From assembly GCF_029338335.1 (NCBI RefSeq), contig NZ_CP119796.1: a DNA stretch of 64,000 bases, one strand, 5' to 3'. The position numbers were made by a program, and so were the translations under genes. The notes under the pieces were generated by a model, which worked only from the letters and a program-made list of their open reading frames with translations, did no database searches and had not been told where the DNA came from. Positions 24,660 to 33,612 of the stretch are shown piece by piece; the first letter of the stretch is position 1; each line of letters begins with the position of its first letter. The stretch is from Halomontanus rarus. GTDB taxonomy: Archaea; Halobacteriota; Halobacteria; Halobacteriales; Natrialbaceae.

Positions 24660-25646
24660 GTGTCCCGACGTTCCCTCCTCGTTCGAGTCGCTGGCGTCGT
24701 CGTCGGTATCGTCGCCGTCGCGCTCGCAGCGGCGACGATAGACAATCCGGTCGAACCCGGTGGTACCGGCGGGGCCGGCGGCGGTGAGGGGACCGGCATC
24801 CCCCCGAGAACCGAAGAGCCGCCGGTCGAGGGCGGGGGTGTCGAAATCCCCGCCTTCCTCGAGTATCTGTTCATCGCCCTCCTCATCGTAGCCGCACTGG
24901 CGCTGGCCTGGTACCTGATCTCCCATCGCCGCGATGCCGTCAAACTGATCGCGATCGCACTGGGTGTCGGGCTCGTCATTCTGGCACTCGTGTACCTCTT
25001 CATGCAACTGGATCCCAGCACCGCGCTCAACCAGTCGCCGCCGGAAATGGGTGAGATGAACGAGACACCCAGCGGTGGCGGTGAACCGGGAGAGGGCGAC
25101 GGAACCGACGACCCCGTCCCGAGATCACTGATGACGCTACTGGTCGCGTTGCTGGTCGTCACCTCGATATTCGTCGGGGCGCTCGTCGTGAGCCGCCGCG
25201 ACTCCGACTCGGTCGCCGGATCCGAATCGGCGATCGAGACCGATCCAGACGACGATAACGCCGCCGCGGTCGCCGCCGCCGCGGGACGGGCGGCCGAGCG
25301 GATCGAAGCGAGCGGTGACGACGACGTCGACAACGCGGTGTACCGGGCCTGGCGGGACATGACCCGGCTCCTGGAAGTCGACCGGCCGGAGACGAGCACG
25401 CCGCGGGAGTTCGCCGAGGCGGCGATCGACGCGGGACTGGCCCGCGAGGACGTCGACGAACTCACGCGGCTGTTCGAGGACACCCGCTACGGACACGCGG
25501 AGACGACCGAGGTGATGGAAACGCGTGCGGTTTCGGTGTTGCGCCGGATCGAAGACGAGTACGCCGAGCAGGGGGACGAAGACGGGGGCGAGGGCGATGC
25601 GCCGAATCCGACGGAAGGGAACGAGCGTCCGTGGGGTGGCCGATGA
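24660..25646 (+). CDS. DUF4129 domain membrane protein
   Basis: 328 residues from a GTG start placed by the TATA box. Membrane segments: near the N-terminus (VRVAGVVVGIVAVALAAATI), a pair near 65-120 (FLEYLFIALLIVAALALAWY; LIAIALGVGLVILALVYLF) and one near 160-178 (SLMTLLVALLVVTSIFVGAL). The cytoplasmic C-terminus, VDNAVYRAWRDMTRLLEVDR then TSTPREFAEAAIDAGLARED, is the DUF4129 domain. Such proteins occur with DUF58 and MoxR ATPases in bacteria and archaea. Its stop overlaps the DUF58 ATG by 4 nt. Confidence 0.85.
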   Translation: MSRRSLLVRVAGVVVGIVAVALAAATIDNPVEPGGTGGAGGGEGTGIPPRTEEPPVEGGGVEIPAFLEYLFIALLIVAALALAWYLISHRRDAVKLIAIALGVGLVILALVYLFMQLDPSTALNQSPPEMGEMNETPSGGGEPGEGDGTDDPVPRSLMTLLVALLVVTSIFVGALVVSRRDSDSVAGSESAIETDPDDDNAAAVAAAAGRAAERIEASGDDDVDNAVYRAWRDMTRLLEVDRPETSTPREFAEAAIDAGLAREDVDELTRLFEDTRYGHAETTEVMETRAVSVLRRIEDEYAEQGDEDGGEGDAPNPTEGNERPWGGR

Positions 25647-27733
25647 ACCTCAGACAGGGCGCGATCGTCGTGGGGATCGTCGCGTTCACGCTCGCTATCG
25701 CGATTCTCGGCAACGTATTGAACATCGGACTGGGAAGCTGGGCGGTCATCTTCGTCGGCGTCGTCGCACTGCTGATCGCATTGAACACTCTCACGCGTCG
25801 CCACGGTGTCCGCGAACGCGGTACCACGCCGGATCCCGAGCATCGATACCGCGTCCCGATTCCCGGTGCGGAGCTCACCGAGGCCGTCGATCAGTTCCGA
25901 TCGCGCCGCGGCGATCTGTTCGCCCCGAGCAACCGCATTCAGGACGGACTTCGAGAGGCCGCGATCGCTGCCCTCACACGGTTCCAGGGACTCACACCGT
26001 CGACCGCCAACGAGCGCATCGAGGACGGATCGTGGACCGACGATCCCTACGCGGCCGCGTTCCTCTCCCCGACGATCGACCCGCCCGAACGGCCGCTGCG
26101 GGAACGGCTCACCGACCGGTTCGTCCGCGACGTCAGCTTTCGGGACAGCGTCCGACGAACCGCCGCCGCCGTCGCAGCCGTCGGCTACACCGGCCTCGAG
26201 GCCGACGATCGTCGCGAGTCGCGAGTCGCGACGTACGAACGCGGCACCGTCGAGGAACACGAACCCGTTCCGCGAACCACTCGAACGTCCGTCGACGGGG
26301 TCGTCGAGCGAGCGAGTCGGCGAACCGGCCACTGGGTCGGCATCGGCGTCGTCGCGTTGATCGCCATCAGTATCGGGGCGTTCGCGGAATCGTCCGCGAT
26401 CGTCATGGCGGGAACCGTCGGGATCGCCTACGCCGGGTTCGCCCACGCGATGGAGGCACCGACACCAGATATTGCCATCGAGCGAACACTGAGCGAAGAG
26501 ACGCCCGAACCGGGCGACGAGATCGACGTCGAAGTGACGATCACCAACGAGAGCAACCGGCTCTTGCCCGACTTGCGCTTCGTCGACGGGGTCCCCGCCG
26601 GACTCGCGGTCACCGACGAGGGGACCGCCCGCCTTGGAACCGCCCTTCGTCCCGACGAGTCCGTCACGCTCGAGTACGCGGTGACCGCTCGCCGGGGTCG
26701 ACACGTCTTCGATCCCGCGCTCGCCTTCACGCGGGACCTCTCGCGCTCCTCGGAGAAGGAGTTCCTCGTCGGCAGTCCGACGTCGGTCACCTGCGAACCG
26801 GTCTTGCGCCCCATTACGACGTCGGTCCCGCTGCGAGCGACCGCCGCGACGTTCTCCGGACGGTTGACGACTCCCGAAGGCGGCTCCGGGACGCAGTTTC
26901 ACTCGGTTCGAGAGTACCGCAAGAACGACCCGCTGAACCGAATCGACTGGAATCGACACGCCCGGACCGGCGAGCTCGCGACGCTTCAGTTCCACGAGGA
27001 GCGGGCGGCCCGCGTCCTCGTCCTCGTCGACGCCCGCAAGGCGAACTATCTCGCACCCGAACCCGACGCCGCCCACGCGGTCGACCGGTCGGTCGCCGCC
27101 GCCGGACGGATCGCCGCGACGTTGCTCGAGGACGGCGATACGGTCGGCCTCGCGGCGATCGGCCCGCTCGACAAACGCGAAGAGGGAGAGGACGACGAGG
27201 ACGTCGAGCAGTGCTGGCTCGGCCCGTCTTCGGGTCACCACCACCGGGCGCAGTTCCAGCAACTGCTGGCGACCCACCCGCAGTTCTCGACGCTTTCGCC
27301 GCCGAAATCGCGGCGGTGGACGCCACAGCTCCAGCGGATCTACCGGCGGCTCTCGAGTGACACGCAGATAATCCTGCTCACGCCCCTCTGCGATCGGGTC
27401 TCGAGCGATATCGTTCGGTGGCTCGACGCCCGCGGCTACGCCGTGACCGTCGTCAGTCCCGACCCGACGACGGATCGAACGACCGGCAACCAGCTGGCCC
27501 GCGTCGCCCGCCGGATACGACGGTTCGACCTCCAGCGGGCGGGCGTCCCGGTCGTCGACTGGCCCGCCGACCAGTCGATCGACGAGGCGTTCGCGCGGAT
27601 CAACGCCGGCTCCGGCGTGAGCTCGAGTTCCGCCTCCACCGCCGGCTCGACTGCGGGCACGGACTCGAGAGCCGACGCGGGTGCGACGTCGAAAACCGGG
27701 AGCCAGGGGAAGAGTGGAGGTGCGACCCGATGA
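25643..27733 (+). CDS. DUF58 domain membrane protein
   Basis: 696 residues from the ATG at 25643 inside ATGA with the previous stop. Two N-terminal helices (GAIVVGIVAFTLAIAILGNV; SWAVIFVGVVALLIALNTL), another helix pair near 233-270, a beta-rich region (EPGDEIDVEVTITNESNRLL) that suits a CARF/COG1721-style Ig-like fold, then the DUF58 core FHSVREYRKNDPLNRIDWNR and RVLVLVDARKANYL, a von-Willebrand-like fold. The C-terminus is Ser/Gly/Thr-rich. Probably a membrane-tethered scaffold. Usually a MoxR AAA ATPase sits alongside; none is here. Confidence 0.85.
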   Translation: MNLRQGAIVVGIVAFTLAIAILGNVLNIGLGSWAVIFVGVVALLIALNTLTRRHGVRERGTTPDPEHRYRVPIPGAELTEAVDQFRSRRGDLFAPSNRIQDGLREAAIAALTRFQGLTPSTANERIEDGSWTDDPYAAAFLSPTIDPPERPLRERLTDRFVRDVSFRDSVRRTAAAVAAVGYTGLEADDRRESRVATYERGTVEEHEPVPRTTRTSVDGVVERASRRTGHWVGIGVVALIAISIGAFAESSAIVMAGTVGIAYAGFAHAMEAPTPDIAIERTLSEETPEPGDEIDVEVTITNESNRLLPDLRFVDGVPAGLAVTDEGTARLGTALRPDESVTLEYAVTARRGRHVFDPALAFTRDLSRSSEKEFLVGSPTSVTCEPVLRPITTSVPLRATAATFSGRLTTPEGGSGTQFHSVREYRKNDPLNRIDWNRHARTGELATLQFHEERAARVLVLVDARKANYLAPEPDAAHAVDRSVAAAGRIAATLLEDGDTVGLAAIGPLDKREEGEDDEDVEQCWLGPSSGHHHRAQFQQLLATHPQFSTLSPPKSRRWTPQLQRIYRRLSSDTQIILLTPLCDRVSSDIVRWLDARGYAVTVVSPDPTTDRTTGNQLARVARRIRRFDLQRAGVPVVDWPADQSIDEAFARINAGSGVSSSSASTAGSTAGTDSRADAGATSKTGSQGKSGGATR

Positions 27734-28281
27734 CGACGGACGAACTCACACGTCGACCCGCGCTGATCAGTAGCGCCGTCGCCGCAGCCGGCGCGATCCT
27801 CGCCGTCGTCGCCAGCGGCTACGCGTCCCTTCTCGGGCTCGCGTTGGCCGTCGCCGGTGCGAGCTTCCTCGCACTGGGCCTCGCACGCGGGACCAACTCG
27901 GCGATCGACGTCGCCTGTCTCCTGCTGTTCGCCGGCGTCCTCGCGAGCGGCTACGAGGGGGACTCCGTGGAGCTCGCGCTGCTCGGTACCGTCGGAACGG
28001 TCGTCGCGTGGGACCTCGGCCAGAGCGCGATCGACCTCGGCGAACAGCTCGGTCGGGAAGCCCGGACGACCCGTCTCGAGGCCGTCCACGCCGCCTCGAG
28101 TGCGATCGTCGGGCTGGGGGCGATCACGATCGGCTACACGCTGTACGTGTTCGCGGCCGACGGGCAGCCGGTGGCGGCGGTGGCGCTGTTGCTCGCCGCT
28201 GCCGGGCTCGTTACGATCGGGTTCGGCGTTCGCAACCGACGCTCCCGAGAGCCTCGACGGGGTGGATCGCGGTACTCGTGA
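27730..28281 (+). CDS. Hydrophobic haloarchaeal protein in DUF58 operon
   Basis: 183 residues, ATG overlapping the DUF58 stop by 4 nt. At least five hydrophobic helices (LISSAVAAAGAILAVVASGY, ASLLGLALAVAGASFLAL, AIDVACLLLFAGVLASGY and two near the end) with a central polar loop DLGQSAIDLGEQLGREARTT. No named domain recognised; I know it only as the third member of DUF4129/DUF58 operons in haloarchaea. Likely a membrane partner of the two upstream proteins. Confidence 0.8.
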   Translation: MTTDELTRRPALISSAVAAAGAILAVVASGYASLLGLALAVAGASFLALGLARGTNSAIDVACLLLFAGVLASGYEGDSVELALLGTVGTVVAWDLGQSAIDLGEQLGREARTTRLEAVHAASSAIVGLGAITIGYTLYVFAADGQPVAAVALLLAAAGLVTIGFGVRNRRSREPRRGGSRYS

Positions 28282-28363
28282 CGTCGGTGGCGGGTCGCAG
28301 TGCTCGCGATGGTGGCGTCTCGTGTGCGACCGGACGACGGCAGCCAAAAAACGTCACTCGGAC

Positions 28364-29344
28364 CTAGACCTCGAGATACGCCTCGTTGAACTCCCACTGG
28401 CCGTCGTCGTCCCGAACCATGTACTCGCCGTAGTAGGGAACGCGGTTCGCGACGACCGCTCGGTAGGCTTCGCGGATCTCCGGTCTGGTCATCTCGCCCA
28501 TCGACCGGAGGTCGTCGTTGCGGTTGAGACAGCCCTTGAGGTAGCCCTCGTGGGTGACGCGGACGCGGTGACAGTTGGCACAGAAGGTCGGATTCTCGAC
28601 CGGGTCGACGATCTCGACCATTCCGCCCGATTCGGCCGATGCGTCTCCGCCGATCCAGTACCGCTTTCGGTCGTGCATCTCGCGGTGTTCGATCTCGTGG
28701 GCCCGCTCGGCCAGCCAGTCGTGGACCCGCTGGATGTCGATGTTCCACTCGGGGTGGCCCGTCAGCTCGGGCATGTACTCGATGAGCTGGAGCTGGAGCC
28801 CGTCGGTATCGGCGACGTGATCGACCATCTCCGGCACGTAGCCCGCCGTGTGCTCGAAGACGACCATGTTGAGCTTGACGGGATCGAGCCCCGCCTCGAG
28901 GGCCGCCTCGACGCCCTCGATCACCCGATCGTAGGCACCGCTCTCGGTGATCTCGGCGAACGCGGCCGGGTCGAGGGCGTCCTGTGAGACGTTCACTCGC
29001 TCGAGGCCCGCCTCGACGAGTCCGTCGGCGCGGCCGGGGAGGAAGGTGCCGTTGGTCGTCAACGACACCTCCATCGTGTCTGGCGTACGGGCGATGATTT
29101 CCTCGAGGTCCTCGCGAAGCATCGGCTCGCCGCCGGTGAACTTGACCGAATCGACGCCGAACTCGGCGACGACCTCGAGGATTCGAACGACGTCGTCGGC
29201 GCTCATCTCGTCGTCCTGGGGGTCCATCGGGCCGCGGGTGTCACCCAGCCCCTCGTTGTGACAGTAGACGCAATCGAAATTACACCGGTCGGTCAGCGAG
29301 ATGCGAATCCCCGACACCTCGCGGCCGAACTCGTCGGCGAGCAT
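28364..29344 (-). CDS. moaA: GTP 3',8-cyclase MoaA (molybdenum cofactor synthesis)
   Basis: 326 residues from the ATG at 29344, chosen because a TATA box ends 25 nt upstream (leaderless) and because the radical SAM motif then sits at the normal place. SLTDRCNFDCVYCHNEGLGD holds C21xxxC25xxC28, the first 4Fe-4S cluster. PTFCANCHRVRVTHEGYLKG plus CLNRND form the C-terminal cluster that binds GTP. The first step of molybdopterin synthesis. It is alone, converging on the DUF58 operon with an 82-nt gap. A longer form from an in-frame ATG at 29425 is less likely. Confidence 0.95.
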   Translation of the reverse strand: MLADEFGREVSGIRISLTDRCNFDCVYCHNEGLGDTRGPMDPQDDEMSADDVVRILEVVAEFGVDSVKFTGGEPMLREDLEEIIARTPDTMEVSLTTNGTFLPGRADGLVEAGLERVNVSQDALDPAAFAEITESGAYDRVIEGVEAALEAGLDPVKLNMVVFEHTAGYVPEMVDHVADTDGLQLQLIEYMPELTGHPEWNIDIQRVHDWLAERAHEIEHREMHDRKRYWIGGDASAESGGMVEIVDPVENPTFCANCHRVRVTHEGYLKGCLNRNDDLRSMGEMTRPEIREAYRAVVANRVPYYGEYMVRDDDGQWEFNEAYLEV

Positions 29345-29368
29345 GCGCCACCCTTGGGGGTTCTCTCG

Positions 29369-29376
29369 CTTAAATA
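29369..29376 (-). promoter_or_regulatory. TATA box of moaA
   Basis: TATTTAAG on the minus strand (within CTCGTATTTAAGCGAG), 25-32 nt upstream of the moaA ATG, the spacing of a leaderless haloarchaeal gene. Confidence 0.65.
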
Positions 29377-29544
29377 CGAGGGCGGTTTCGCGACGTTCGT
29401 AACCGATTTTGGTTACTTCCAGCATTCGTCGAGATCGAGAACGGTCGCAAGTGCGGATCGAGGATCGAACTGACGACCGACCGTCGGAATCGACCACGGG
29501 GGTCGACACATGACTCTTGGCACTGGACGTGGTCTGCTCAGCCC

Positions 29545-30228
29545 ATGAGCACAATCGCAGAGCTCACCATCCCAGCCGACGAGTTCGCGCTCCGGCGGAC
29601 CCTCGAGAACCTCCCCGAACTCGAGGTCGAAGTCGAACGGGTCGTCGCCTACGAACCCGGTCACGTCATGCCCTACGTCTGGTTCTCGGGCCCCGACGAG
29701 CAGACGCTTACGGCGCTCGACGACGAACTCGCCGAGGACTCGAGCGTCGACAGCGTCGAGCTGCTCACGGACCTCGAGGACGAGCGCCTCTACCGAATGG
29801 ACTGGGTCGAGGACGTCACCTTCATGTTGCACATGCTCACGGAGGAAGAGGCGACCATCCTCCACGCGACGGGCGAACAAGCCCAGTGGCAACTGCGGAT
29901 CCTCTTTCCCGAACGCGACTCGCTGTCCCGAACCTACGAGTTCGCGACCGACCAGGGGTTCACGGTCGACGTCCAGAAGATCCACGAACTCGACGACGAC
30001 CGCTACGGGCGCTACGGACTCACCGACGCTCAACACGAGACGCTCGTTCAGGCGCTGGATCGGGGCTACTACCAGATCCCGCGCGAAGTCGACATGGAGG
30101 AACTGTCGAACGAACTCGGCATCTCCCATCAGGCGCTGTCCGAGCGACTGCGCCGCGCCCACCGCGCACTCGTCGAGGACGCGATCTCCCTCGGACCCGA
30201 CGGCACGGACGACGAGGACCCCGAGTGA
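29545..30228 (+). CDS. Bat-type HTH transcription regulator (bacterio-opsin activator family)
   Basis: 227 residues. The N-terminal two thirds form the Bat-associated sensor domain (LTIPADEFALRRTLENLPEL ... WQLRILFPERDSLSRTYEFA). The C-terminal HTH_10 domain is LTDAQHETLVQALDRGYYQI then MEELSNELGISHQALSERLR (about 163-205). There is no PAS or GAF domain. Such proteins number in the dozens in haloarchaea; target and signal here are unknown. Divergent from moaA. Confidence 0.9.
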   Translation: MSTIAELTIPADEFALRRTLENLPELEVEVERVVAYEPGHVMPYVWFSGPDEQTLTALDDELAEDSSVDSVELLTDLEDERLYRMDWVEDVTFMLHMLTEEEATILHATGEQAQWQLRILFPERDSLSRTYEFATDQGFTVDVQKIHELDDDRYGRYGLTDAQHETLVQALDRGYYQIPREVDMEELSNELGISHQALSERLRRAHRALVEDAISLGPDGTDDEDPE

Positions 30229-30286
30229 TCACGGACGAAACGACGGCACAAGAGCTACCCACGTGACGCCCGAACGAGCAATCCAC

Positions 30287-30502
30287 ATGGACGACGACAT
30301 GCTCGAAGACCAGCGCCAGCTCGTCGAACTGATCGAGAACGAAGGCTGGGACATCACCGACCTCGAACTCTCCGCTTACGACAGCCCCTGGGCCGACGAA
30401 GACGACCCGGAGGCGACGGTCACGATCACGGCGAGAAAGCCCTACGAGAGCGAGGACGGAGACGGCGATAGCAGCGACGACAACCCGTTCAGGTACAAGT
30501 AA
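30287..30502 (+). CDS. Small acidic haloarchaeal protein
   Basis: 71 residues from the ATG at 30287; an in-frame GTG eight codons earlier is possible. MDDDMLEDQRQLVELIENEG, WDITDLELSAYDSPWADEDD and ATVTITARKPYESEDGDGDS form a compact acidic domain with a polar tail. No known family recognised; codon use is typical for the window. It lies 58 nt after the Bat-type regulator on the same strand and may be co-transcribed. Confidence 0.65.
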   Translation: MDDDMLEDQRQLVELIENEGWDITDLELSAYDSPWADEDDPEATVTITARKPYESEDGDGDSSDDNPFRYK

Positions 30503-30639
30503 GCGGTCGACGCGGTGATCGACAGGGCCGGACTCGAGTGAGCGGGTGCGTCAGCGTCGAGCGAACAGGTGAGTCGTACACGAGCGGGATCCGCGATGCC
30601 GGTCGGTCGTCCGCCTGACGAGCGATTCCGTCCGCTATC

Positions 30640-33528
30640 CTAACCCTTGATGTTGCAAACCGGGAACGTCCGCGCGACCTTGTCGCCGATACCGAGCGCG
30701 TCGGAGACGCGGACGACTTCGTCGACGTCCTTGTAGACCCCTGGCGCTTCCTCGGCGATCGTCGCACCGGACTGGGCCTTGACGTAGATCTGCTGTTGTT
30801 CCTGTAGTTCCTGCTGGACGTCACCACCCCAGTAGTCCTGCTTGGCCTGCGTGCGACTCATGAGCCGACCCGCGCCGTGGGCGGTCGACCCGAACGTGAG
30901 ATCCATCGAGGCCTCGCCGCCACAGAGGACGTAGCTGCCAGCACCCATGCTGCCGGGGATGATCACCGGCTGGCCGACGTCGCGGTAAGCCCTGGGCACG
31001 TCGGGGTGGCCGGCCGGGAACGCCCGCGTCGCTCCCTTCCGGTGGACGTAGAGTTCGCGCTGTTCCCCGTCGACCTCGTGCGTCTCCTTCTTCGCGATGT
31101 TGTGGGCCACGTCGTAGAGCAGCTCCATCTCCATGTCCTCCCACGACCGATCGAATACTCGCTCGAACACCCGCCGGGTGCGGTGCATGATCAGCTGCCG
31201 GTTGACCCACGCGAAGTTGATCGCGGCGTTCATCGCCCCGTAGTAGTCCCCGGCGAGCTGTGAGCCCGCGGGTGCGGCCGCCAGCTCCTTGTCCGGCAAC
31301 TGGTTCAACAGCCCCCCGTGTTGTTGCTCGATCTTCCGAAGGTAATCGTTACACGTCTGGTGACCCAGTCCGCGAGACCCGCAGTGAATCAGCACCACGA
31401 TCTGGTCTTCCTCGAGGCCGAACGCCTCGCCGACTTCCCCGTCGAAAACGTCGGTCACCCGCTGGACCTCGAGGAAGTGATTGCCCGACCCGAGCGAACC
31501 GAGCTGGTTCTTCCCGCGGTCCTTCGCCTTCTGGGTGACCTTCGAGGGATCGGCCCCCTCGCGCATCCCTTCGTCCTCGCAGTGGAGGAGGTCGTCCTCG
31601 ACGGCGTACCCGTGCTCGAGCGCCCAGTCGACGCCTCGAGCGAGGACTTCCTCGACGGTGTCGATATCACCCTCGACGATGCCGCCGCCGCCGAGGCCCG
31701 ACGGAACGTCGTCAAATAGCGCGTCGACGAGTTCCTCTTCGTGGCCTCGTACGTCACTGTAGGTCAAATTCGTCGTCATCATCCGGACGCCGCAGTTCGA
31801 GACGACGAATCCATTAGCGACGAAGTTGTGTTCGTCGTGAGCAACCCCGATATCGTATACCGACTCTTCACCAACTGGTTCGATAGACTCGACCCGAGTT
31901 GGCACAGTGAGATTCTCCCTTACCGAAACCGTCTCACAATACTCGTCAAATCCGGGGAAATCCGAAGGTGGACGTGGTCTTCCCTTTCGCCCACCCCAGA
32001 TGCTCCGTTCGATAAAACGCTCGTTGATGTCGAACTCGGATTTGATTTCACTGACCGCCGTTCCCCCGTCAGCCATCGTTTTCGCTTCGCTCGCGATAGT
32101 CGCCCGGCGATCGATCACTGCCTTCTTCGTTTTGAGGTATTGCAGAGCAGTGACCGATTTTCGTCGCTTTTTCTGGTTGTACCTGTAACCAACGGTCGAG
32201 AAGAACTGGATCAGATTTTCGGAATCGTTCTTAATTCCGAGTCGAAGTCTGATCGTCTCGTGATCTGCGCTCGAACTCGTTTCGAACCGTTCTATTCGAC
32301 TCGTTTCGATGCCGAGATCCTCGAGAAACGATGCCAGTTCCGCCAGAAATCGTTCTCCAGCGCCCGCTGTCTCCGCGACGCGTGTCTGTGAGACCTTCGG
32401 GCAATAGAGATTCTTGTCGTGTTGTGCAGCGGGAACACTCATCTCCGCGCCAAAGTAGGCGGAGGCGTACAACGCCTTTTGCCAGTTTGTGAGTCGGTCA
32501 AAGTACCAAGGTGTCGTGAAATCGGACTCGATCTTTCGACCGGACGGTGCACCGAGCTTGAGAAGCATCTTCTGGAACGCTTTCGAGGACGCACGGATAC
32601 TGTACTCGGTCGTATCGAACGACTTGCCATCGATTTCGTGGGATCGATCACGCTCGTAAATTTTCGACGGGGTAAATCCGATCGCCCTAATGTCGGCCCG
32701 AATCGACTCGAGGTCTTCCGGCTCACCGTAAAACCACGTTTGTCCGCCGTTCCCAATCGCGCCATCTCCGGTGTGAAACCCGACGAGTTTGAGCAATCGA
32801 TCGAACGCATCGTCGGTCGACGTCAACGGAAGCAAATCACGATCGGTGAGTGCACGGACGAGTTGTGGGTTTTCGTCGTCGAAGTCCGATTCGGAGAGGA
32901 TCGTGAACTCTTCCGGCTGTTCGTCTTCGATCCCGTGGAAGGGCTGAACGAGTACCTCATCGCCGACGGCGAGATCTTCGAGGGCAGTCATCCCGTCGGG
33001 AGTCGCGAACGGATGATCTGCCGTCGCAGTGACTCGATTTCCGGTTTCCGTCTCTACTTCGTAGACCATCGTCTCTTCGCGTTCGGTGAACAACTGAATG
33101 GGGGACGACGTTAGTTCGTTTCCAGCCACCATCGCTCGCTCATCTTCGAATCGCGCGTCTAGTTCTTCGATTGGAACTCGTCGTCCGTGTTCGAGCAGTA
33201 CCTCCGAATCACTAGCAAGACAATTGATGTCGTAGCCAACCGCTCCCGGCGAAATACAGCCAGTCTCGGCGTCCATCGCACCGACGCCGCCGACGGGGAA
33301 GCCGTAGCCCTGGTGACCGTCGGGCATACAGATCGCGTACTTGGTGATGCCGGGGAGGTGCGTCGCGTTTCGCAACTGCTCGAGGGTCTTGTCGTCGGCG
33401 ATCTGCTCGAGGAGCGCCTCGCTCGCGAGTACGCGCGCGGGCGAGCGCATGTCACCCTCCTGTGGGAGTTCCCAGACGAACTCGCGGACCCGCTCGAGCG
33501 TTACGCCGTTGGCGTCGAAGGTCGTCAT
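30640..33528 (-). CDS. rtcB: RNA-splicing ligase RtcB, interrupted by an intein
   Basis: 962 residues from the ATG at 33528. The extein is residues 1-102 plus 579-962, about 486 residues, the normal size. Extein landmarks: MPDGHQGYGFPVGGVGAMDA, SPGAVGYDIN | CGVRMMTTNL (junction), GSGNHFLEVQRV, VLIHCGSRGLGHQTCNDYL, IIPGSMGAGSYVLCGGEASM and the guanylylation His in TAHGAGRLMSRTQAK. RtcB joins RNA 2',3'-cyclic phosphate and 5'-OH ends with GTP and Mn2+, ligating tRNA exons after intron removal. The intein splits the protein directly before the metal-binding Cys, so unspliced protein cannot be active. Archease, its activator, is two genes upstream. Confidence 0.97.
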   Translation of the reverse strand: MTTFDANGVTLERVREFVWELPQEGDMRSPARVLASEALLEQIADDKTLEQLRNATHLPGITKYAICMPDGHQGYGFPVGGVGAMDAETGCISPGAVGYDINCLASDSEVLLEHGRRVPIEELDARFEDERAMVAGNELTSSPIQLFTEREETMVYEVETETGNRVTATADHPFATPDGMTALEDLAVGDEVLVQPFHGIEDEQPEEFTILSESDFDDENPQLVRALTDRDLLPLTSTDDAFDRLLKLVGFHTGDGAIGNGGQTWFYGEPEDLESIRADIRAIGFTPSKIYERDRSHEIDGKSFDTTEYSIRASSKAFQKMLLKLGAPSGRKIESDFTTPWYFDRLTNWQKALYASAYFGAEMSVPAAQHDKNLYCPKVSQTRVAETAGAGERFLAELASFLEDLGIETSRIERFETSSSADHETIRLRLGIKNDSENLIQFFSTVGYRYNQKKRRKSVTALQYLKTKKAVIDRRATIASEAKTMADGGTAVSEIKSEFDINERFIERSIWGGRKGRPRPPSDFPGFDEYCETVSVRENLTVPTRVESIEPVGEESVYDIGVAHDEHNFVANGFVVSNCGVRMMTTNLTYSDVRGHEEELVDALFDDVPSGLGGGGIVEGDIDTVEEVLARGVDWALEHGYAVEDDLLHCEDEGMREGADPSKVTQKAKDRGKNQLGSLGSGNHFLEVQRVTDVFDGEVGEAFGLEEDQIVVLIHCGSRGLGHQTCNDYLRKIEQQHGGLLNQLPDKELAAAPAGSQLAGDYYGAMNAAINFAWVNRQLIMHRTRRVFERVFDRSWEDMEMELLYDVAHNIAKKETHEVDGEQRELYVHRKGATRAFPAGHPDVPRAYRDVGQPVIIPGSMGAGSYVLCGGEASMDLTFGSTAHGAGRLMSRTQAKQDYWGGDVQQELQEQQQIYVKAQSGATIAEEAPGVYKDVDEVVRVSDALGIGDKVARTFPVCNIKG
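31795..33222 (-). other. Intein in RtcB with LAGLIDADG homing endonuclease
   Basis: 476 residues between GAVGYDIN and CGVRMM. The N-terminal splice block is CLASDSEVLLEHGRRVPIEE with Cys1. Block B is RVTATADHPFATPDGM (TxxH). Homing endonuclease blocks are LLKLVGFHTGDGAIGNGGQT and KALYASAYFGAEMSVPAAQ, each with the acidic residue of a LAGLIDADG motif. A helix-turn-helix-like segment follows (EIKSEFDINERFIERSI). The C-terminal splice block is VYDIGVAHDEHNFVANGFVV then SN, with Cys as +1 extein residue. The residue before the terminal Asn is Ser rather than the usual His. Base composition is slightly less GC-rich than the extein, as expected for a mobile insert. Confidence 0.95.
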
Positions 33529-33612
33529 GGTCGAAACTGGGTGACCGAGGGTGAAAGAAGTGTCTCCGTCCACCGTGGTGTCGAGTTCGACGGCTGCTGG
33601 GCGACCCGACGC

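Noticed and set aside
25487..27277. A 596-codon open frame on the minus strand across DUF58
   Set aside because: Antisense shadow of the DUF4129/DUF58 genes, which carry recognisable domains and a shared promoter.
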